From NCBI GenBank assembly GCA_038321545.1, contig JBBQFB010000018.1, positions 1-29,985 on the forward strand: a DNA stretch of 29,985 bases, read 5' to 3'. Every line of letters starts with the position of its first letter. Within the stretch, counting starts at the first letter, position 1. Shown one piece after another: positions 28,433 to 29,985 of the stretch. The translations under genes and the position numbers were made by a program. Below the pieces are notes generated by a model that worked only from the letters and a program-made list of their open reading frames with translations, did no database searches and was not told the origin of the DNA. Source of the stretch: VFJZ01 sp038321545 (lineage in GTDB: Bacteria > Actinomycetota > Thermoleophilia > Gaiellales > F1-60-MAGs149).

Positions 28433-28725
28433 CGGCCGCGCAGCTGATCGAGCGATGGGAGCGGACCGCGGCGCGGCCCGAACCGCTCGGCCACGACGAC
28501 TGGCTGAACGACCTCGACGTGCGCCAGCTGATCCACGATCTCGACCGACCTGCACGGGGGCCGTATCGCGAGCGGCTCCGGCTCGCCGACGTGCGTTTCA
28601 GGGCGGGGACGCGGCCGGTCAGGGAGTGCCTGTGGGGCCCGGCGAACGCAGCGAAGCACGGCTGGACGCGGCGCCGTAACTGGTGGTACTACCGCGTGCC
28701 CGCGGCTGGCGTGCCCGAGCTCTAG
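28429..28725 (+). CDS. Small hypothetical protein coupled to the BECR lipoprotein, possible immunity partner
   Basis: This 98-residue cytoplasmic protein shows no family I recognise. It is rich in Arg and Trp, starts TAAQLIERWERTAARPEPLG, has an acidic patch DDWLNDLDVRQLIHDLDRP and ends in a Trp/Tyr-rich RRRNWWYYRVPAAG. There is no signal peptide or membrane segment. The GTG at 28429 overlaps the lipoprotein stop (GTGA). A small protein translated right after a toxin-like gene is the classic position of an immunity protein, but the toxin here would act outside the membrane, so the role is uncertain. It is convergent with the MIP18 gene, with a 3-nt gap. Confidence 0.65.
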   Translation: MTAAQLIERWERTAARPEPLGHDDWLNDLDVRQLIHDLDRPARGPYRERLRLADVRFRAGTRPVRECLWGPANAAKHGWTRRRNWWYYRVPAAGVPEL

Positions 28726-28728
28726 AGG

Positions 28729-29025
28729 CTAGAAGCCGAGCGCGAACTTGGCGTCTTCGGACATCAGCTCGGGCGTCCACGGAGGGCTGAAGACCAGGTC
28801 GGTCTCGACGTCGTCCACGCCGTCGATGGCGCGCGCCGTCAGGTCGACCTGCTCGGCGATCCACGGGCCGACGGGGCAGCCCATCGACGTGAGCGTGAAG
28901 ACGACCTTCACCTTCGGGCCGTCGATGTGCACCTCGTAGACCAGGCCGAGGTCGACGATGCCCATCATGAGCTCGGGGTCCTCGATCAGGTTGAGGGCGT
29001 CCCGGACGATTTCCTCGGTCAGCAT
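28729..29025 (-). CDS. MIP18/DUF59-family iron-sulfur assembly factor
   Basis: This 98-residue protein matches the MIP18 (DUF59) family, relatives of SufT and PaaD that help deliver Fe-S clusters. It opens LTEEIVRDALNLIEDPEL, followed by GIVDLGLVYEVHI and then LTSMGCPVGPWIAEQV, with the conserved Cys50 in GCP. The C-terminal FSPPWTPELMSEDAK is typical. No suf genes are adjacent. The ATG at 29025 has a TAGGAT -10 at exact leaderless spacing, only 17 nt after the crotonase stop, so it can be transcribed independently. Confidence 0.92.
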   Translation of the reverse strand: MLTEEIVRDALNLIEDPELMMGIVDLGLVYEVHIDGPKVKVVFTLTSMGCPVGPWIAEQVDLTARAIDGVDDVETDLVFSPPWTPELMSEDAKFALGF

Positions 29026-29031
29026 GGGGGC

Positions 29032-29037
29032 ATCCTA
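29032..29037 (-). promoter_or_regulatory. -10 element, leaderless start of the MIP18 gene
   Basis: TAGGAT on the minus strand ends exactly 6 nt before the ATG at 29025. Confidence 0.5.
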
Positions 29038-29042
29038 CCCGG

Positions 29043-29906
29043 TCAGGCGCGGAGGTTCGGCGGAATCTGCCGGTTCGGCCAGCAGTCGAGGAACGCCTCC
29101 CGCTCTGCGGCTCGGGTGCCGGTCGCGAGCGCCTTCTTGGCGGCGGTGACGGCGCGCTGGTCGGACTCCGCGACGCGCAGCGCCAGGCGCCGTGCGCGAG
29201 ATCGCAACTCGCCGGCCGGGATCACCTCGGTTGCCAGGCCGAGATCGACCGCGCGCCGGCCGCCGACGGACTCGCACGTGGCGAGCAGCCTCAGCGTCGT
29301 CGCCTCACCGAGGGCCGCACGCAGGCGGCCGAGGCCGCCGAAGCCGGGCACGAGGCCGATCGAGGCGTGCACGAACCGGAGCTCGGCGTCGGGAGCGATG
29401 ATGCGCCAGTCGCATGCCATCGCGATCTCCACGCCACCCCCGACCGCGTGGCCGTTCACGAGCGCGACGGTCGGCATCGGCAGGTCCTCGACGCGGTCGA
29501 AGAGCCGCGTGCCGCGATCGGTCAGCAGCGTGCCACCGTCGTCGACCTGATCGAACTCCCGGATCGCGGCGCCGGAGCAGAACGTGCGACCGGCGCCGGT
29601 GATCGCCACCAGCCTGACGGACGCGTCGCGCTCCAGCTCGTCCAGGATCGCCTCGAGGCAGTCCATCGCGAGCCCGCCGATCGCGTTGCGGCTGGCCGGA
29701 TCGTCGAGGACGATCACGGCCAGCGGCCCGTCCCGCTCGAGGCGCACGGGCTCGGTCGAGGGCGCGGCGCCGACCTCGTCGGCGACGAGCATGACGTCAG
29801 CGTCGCCGTTCGCGAGCGCGTGCTCCAGCTCGGCGCGGGACAGACGGCGGTAGTGCGAGAGGCCGCGCGCGCGGGCGGCGGCGTGCAGCTCGGAGAGCGT
29901 TGTCAC
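29043..29906 (-). CDS. Enoyl-CoA hydratase/isomerase (crotonase) family with N-terminal Rho-N-like segment
   Basis: This 287-residue protein has an N-terminal helical element TLSELHAAARARGLSHYRRLSRAELEHAL (3-31, in two parts: TLSELHAAARARGL and SRAELEHAL) that fits the Rho-N/SAP pattern. A crotonase domain runs from about residue 52 with oxyanion-hole segments FCSGAAIREF and NGHAVGGGVEIAMACD. The first catalytic Glu (Glu160) is present. The second, normally in the PE motif before GxxPGxGG, is replaced by His180 (RFVHASIGLVPGFGG). A standard hydratase reaction is therefore doubtful; isomerase, decarboxylase or thioesterase relatives are possible. GTG 29906 has TAGGCT 7 nt upstream; a longer reading would cross the divergent promoter. 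Confidence 0.88.
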   Translation of the reverse strand: MTTLSELHAAARARGLSHYRRLSRAELEHALANGDADVMLVADEVGAAPSTEPVRLERDGPLAVIVLDDPASRNAIGGLAMDCLEAILDELERDASVRLVAITGAGRTFCSGAAIREFDQVDDGGTLLTDRGTRLFDRVEDLPMPTVALVNGHAVGGGVEIAMACDWRIIAPDAELRFVHASIGLVPGFGGLGRLRAALGEATTLRLLATCESVGGRRAVDLGLATEVIPAGELRSRARRLALRVAESDQRAVTAAKKALATGTRAAEREAFLDCWPNRQIPPNLRA

Positions 29907-29913
29907 GTCCGGA

Positions 29914-29919
29914 AGCCTA
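29914..29919 (-). promoter_or_regulatory. -10 element of the crotonase gene
   Basis: TAGGCT on the minus strand, 7 nt before the GTG at 29906. It is only 7 bp from the -10 of the divergent gene. Confidence 0.45.
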
Positions 29920-29926
29920 CGCTGCC

Positions 29927-29932
29927 TATCCT
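29927..29932 (+). promoter_or_regulatory. -10 element, leaderless start of the last gene
   Basis: TATCCT ends exactly 6 nt before the ATG at 29939. Confidence 0.5.
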
Positions 29933-29938
29933 GCGGCA

Positions 29939-29985
29939 ATGGCAGACCACCCCATCTCCTGGCTCGGAACACCGTCCGTCGACGA
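29939..29985 (+). CDS. Start of an unidentified gene, cut by the window end
   Basis: Only 15 codons are visible, reading MADHPISWLGTPSVD. The start is supported by a TATCCT hexamer at exact leaderless spacing and by the divergent layout with the crotonase gene. The fragment is too short to name a family. Confidence 0.55.
   Translation, partial: MADHPISWLGTPSVD

Noticed and set aside
1..29985. tRNA, rRNA, CRISPR, prophage or IS elements
   Set aside because: Gaps are short (242 nt at most) and none shows tRNA-like folding, spacer arrays, transposase or integrase sequence.

Overview
The window is about 70% GC by eye and almost entirely coding. It suggests a chromosomal segment of a high-GC Actinomycetota, most likely of the Thermoleophilia (Solirubrobacterales/Gaiellales) type. 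The clues are the clpS-DUF2017 pair, a fused PafB-PafC regulator, an Flp/Tad pilus locus with actinobacterial-type small pilins, collagen-like and solitary Hcp proteins, and many start codons placed 6 nt after a TAnnnT -10 hexamer (leaderless transcription). The taxonomic call is inference, since there is no rRNA here. I see no phage, IS element, CRISPR array, tRNA or rRNA.

Region 1 (1-4875, minus strand) is an Flp/Tad pilus assembly operon in the order response regulator, histidine kinase, cpaB, cpaE/tadZ, cpaF/tadA, tadB (cut by the window edge). Every junction overlaps or abuts. A sigma70-like promoter and a pair of direct repeats two helical turns apart precede it. Region 2 (4911-9034) has a large secreted protein, a nitroreductase, a DUF192 protein and two hypothetical proteins. 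Region 3 (9142-11608) has two tandem paralogous pilin-like proteins, clpS-DUF2017 and a small Flp pilin on the other strand. The pilus components are thus spread over about 11 kb. Region 4 (11716-15260, minus) is a second OmpR-type two-component system, a small secreted protein and a 3-hydroxyacyl-CoA dehydrogenase.

Region 5 (15343-18198) holds a translationally coupled pair of zinc-ribbon proteins, the second membrane-anchored with a SPOR-like end. It also has an HDAC-family deacetylase and a small cysteine-rich protein preceded by a strongly structured 5' leader. Region 6 (18215-22370) puts the Y-family polymerase gene dinB divergent from pafBC, which is coupled to an ornithine-cyclodeaminase-family gene. 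Region 7 (22374-24453, minus) is a two-subunit TPP-dependent decarboxylase coupled to queG. A REP-like inverted repeat separates it from Region 8 (24696-27518, minus): collagen-like secreted protein, Tat-exported barrel protein, orphan Hcp and a methyltransferase, tightly packed. Region 9 (27600-28725, plus) is rnhA, a lipoprotein whose C-terminal half resembles BECR-fold toxin RNases, and a coupled small partner. Region 10 (28729-29985) is a MIP18-family protein, a crotonase with an N-terminal Rho-N-like segment, and the start of another gene.

The items most worth following up are the structured leader at 17673-17779 with its buried ribosome-binding site, the lipoprotein/partner pair at 28046-28725, the orphan Hcp cluster, the tandem large pilins with a shared C-terminal module, and the direct repeats near pilus promoters.
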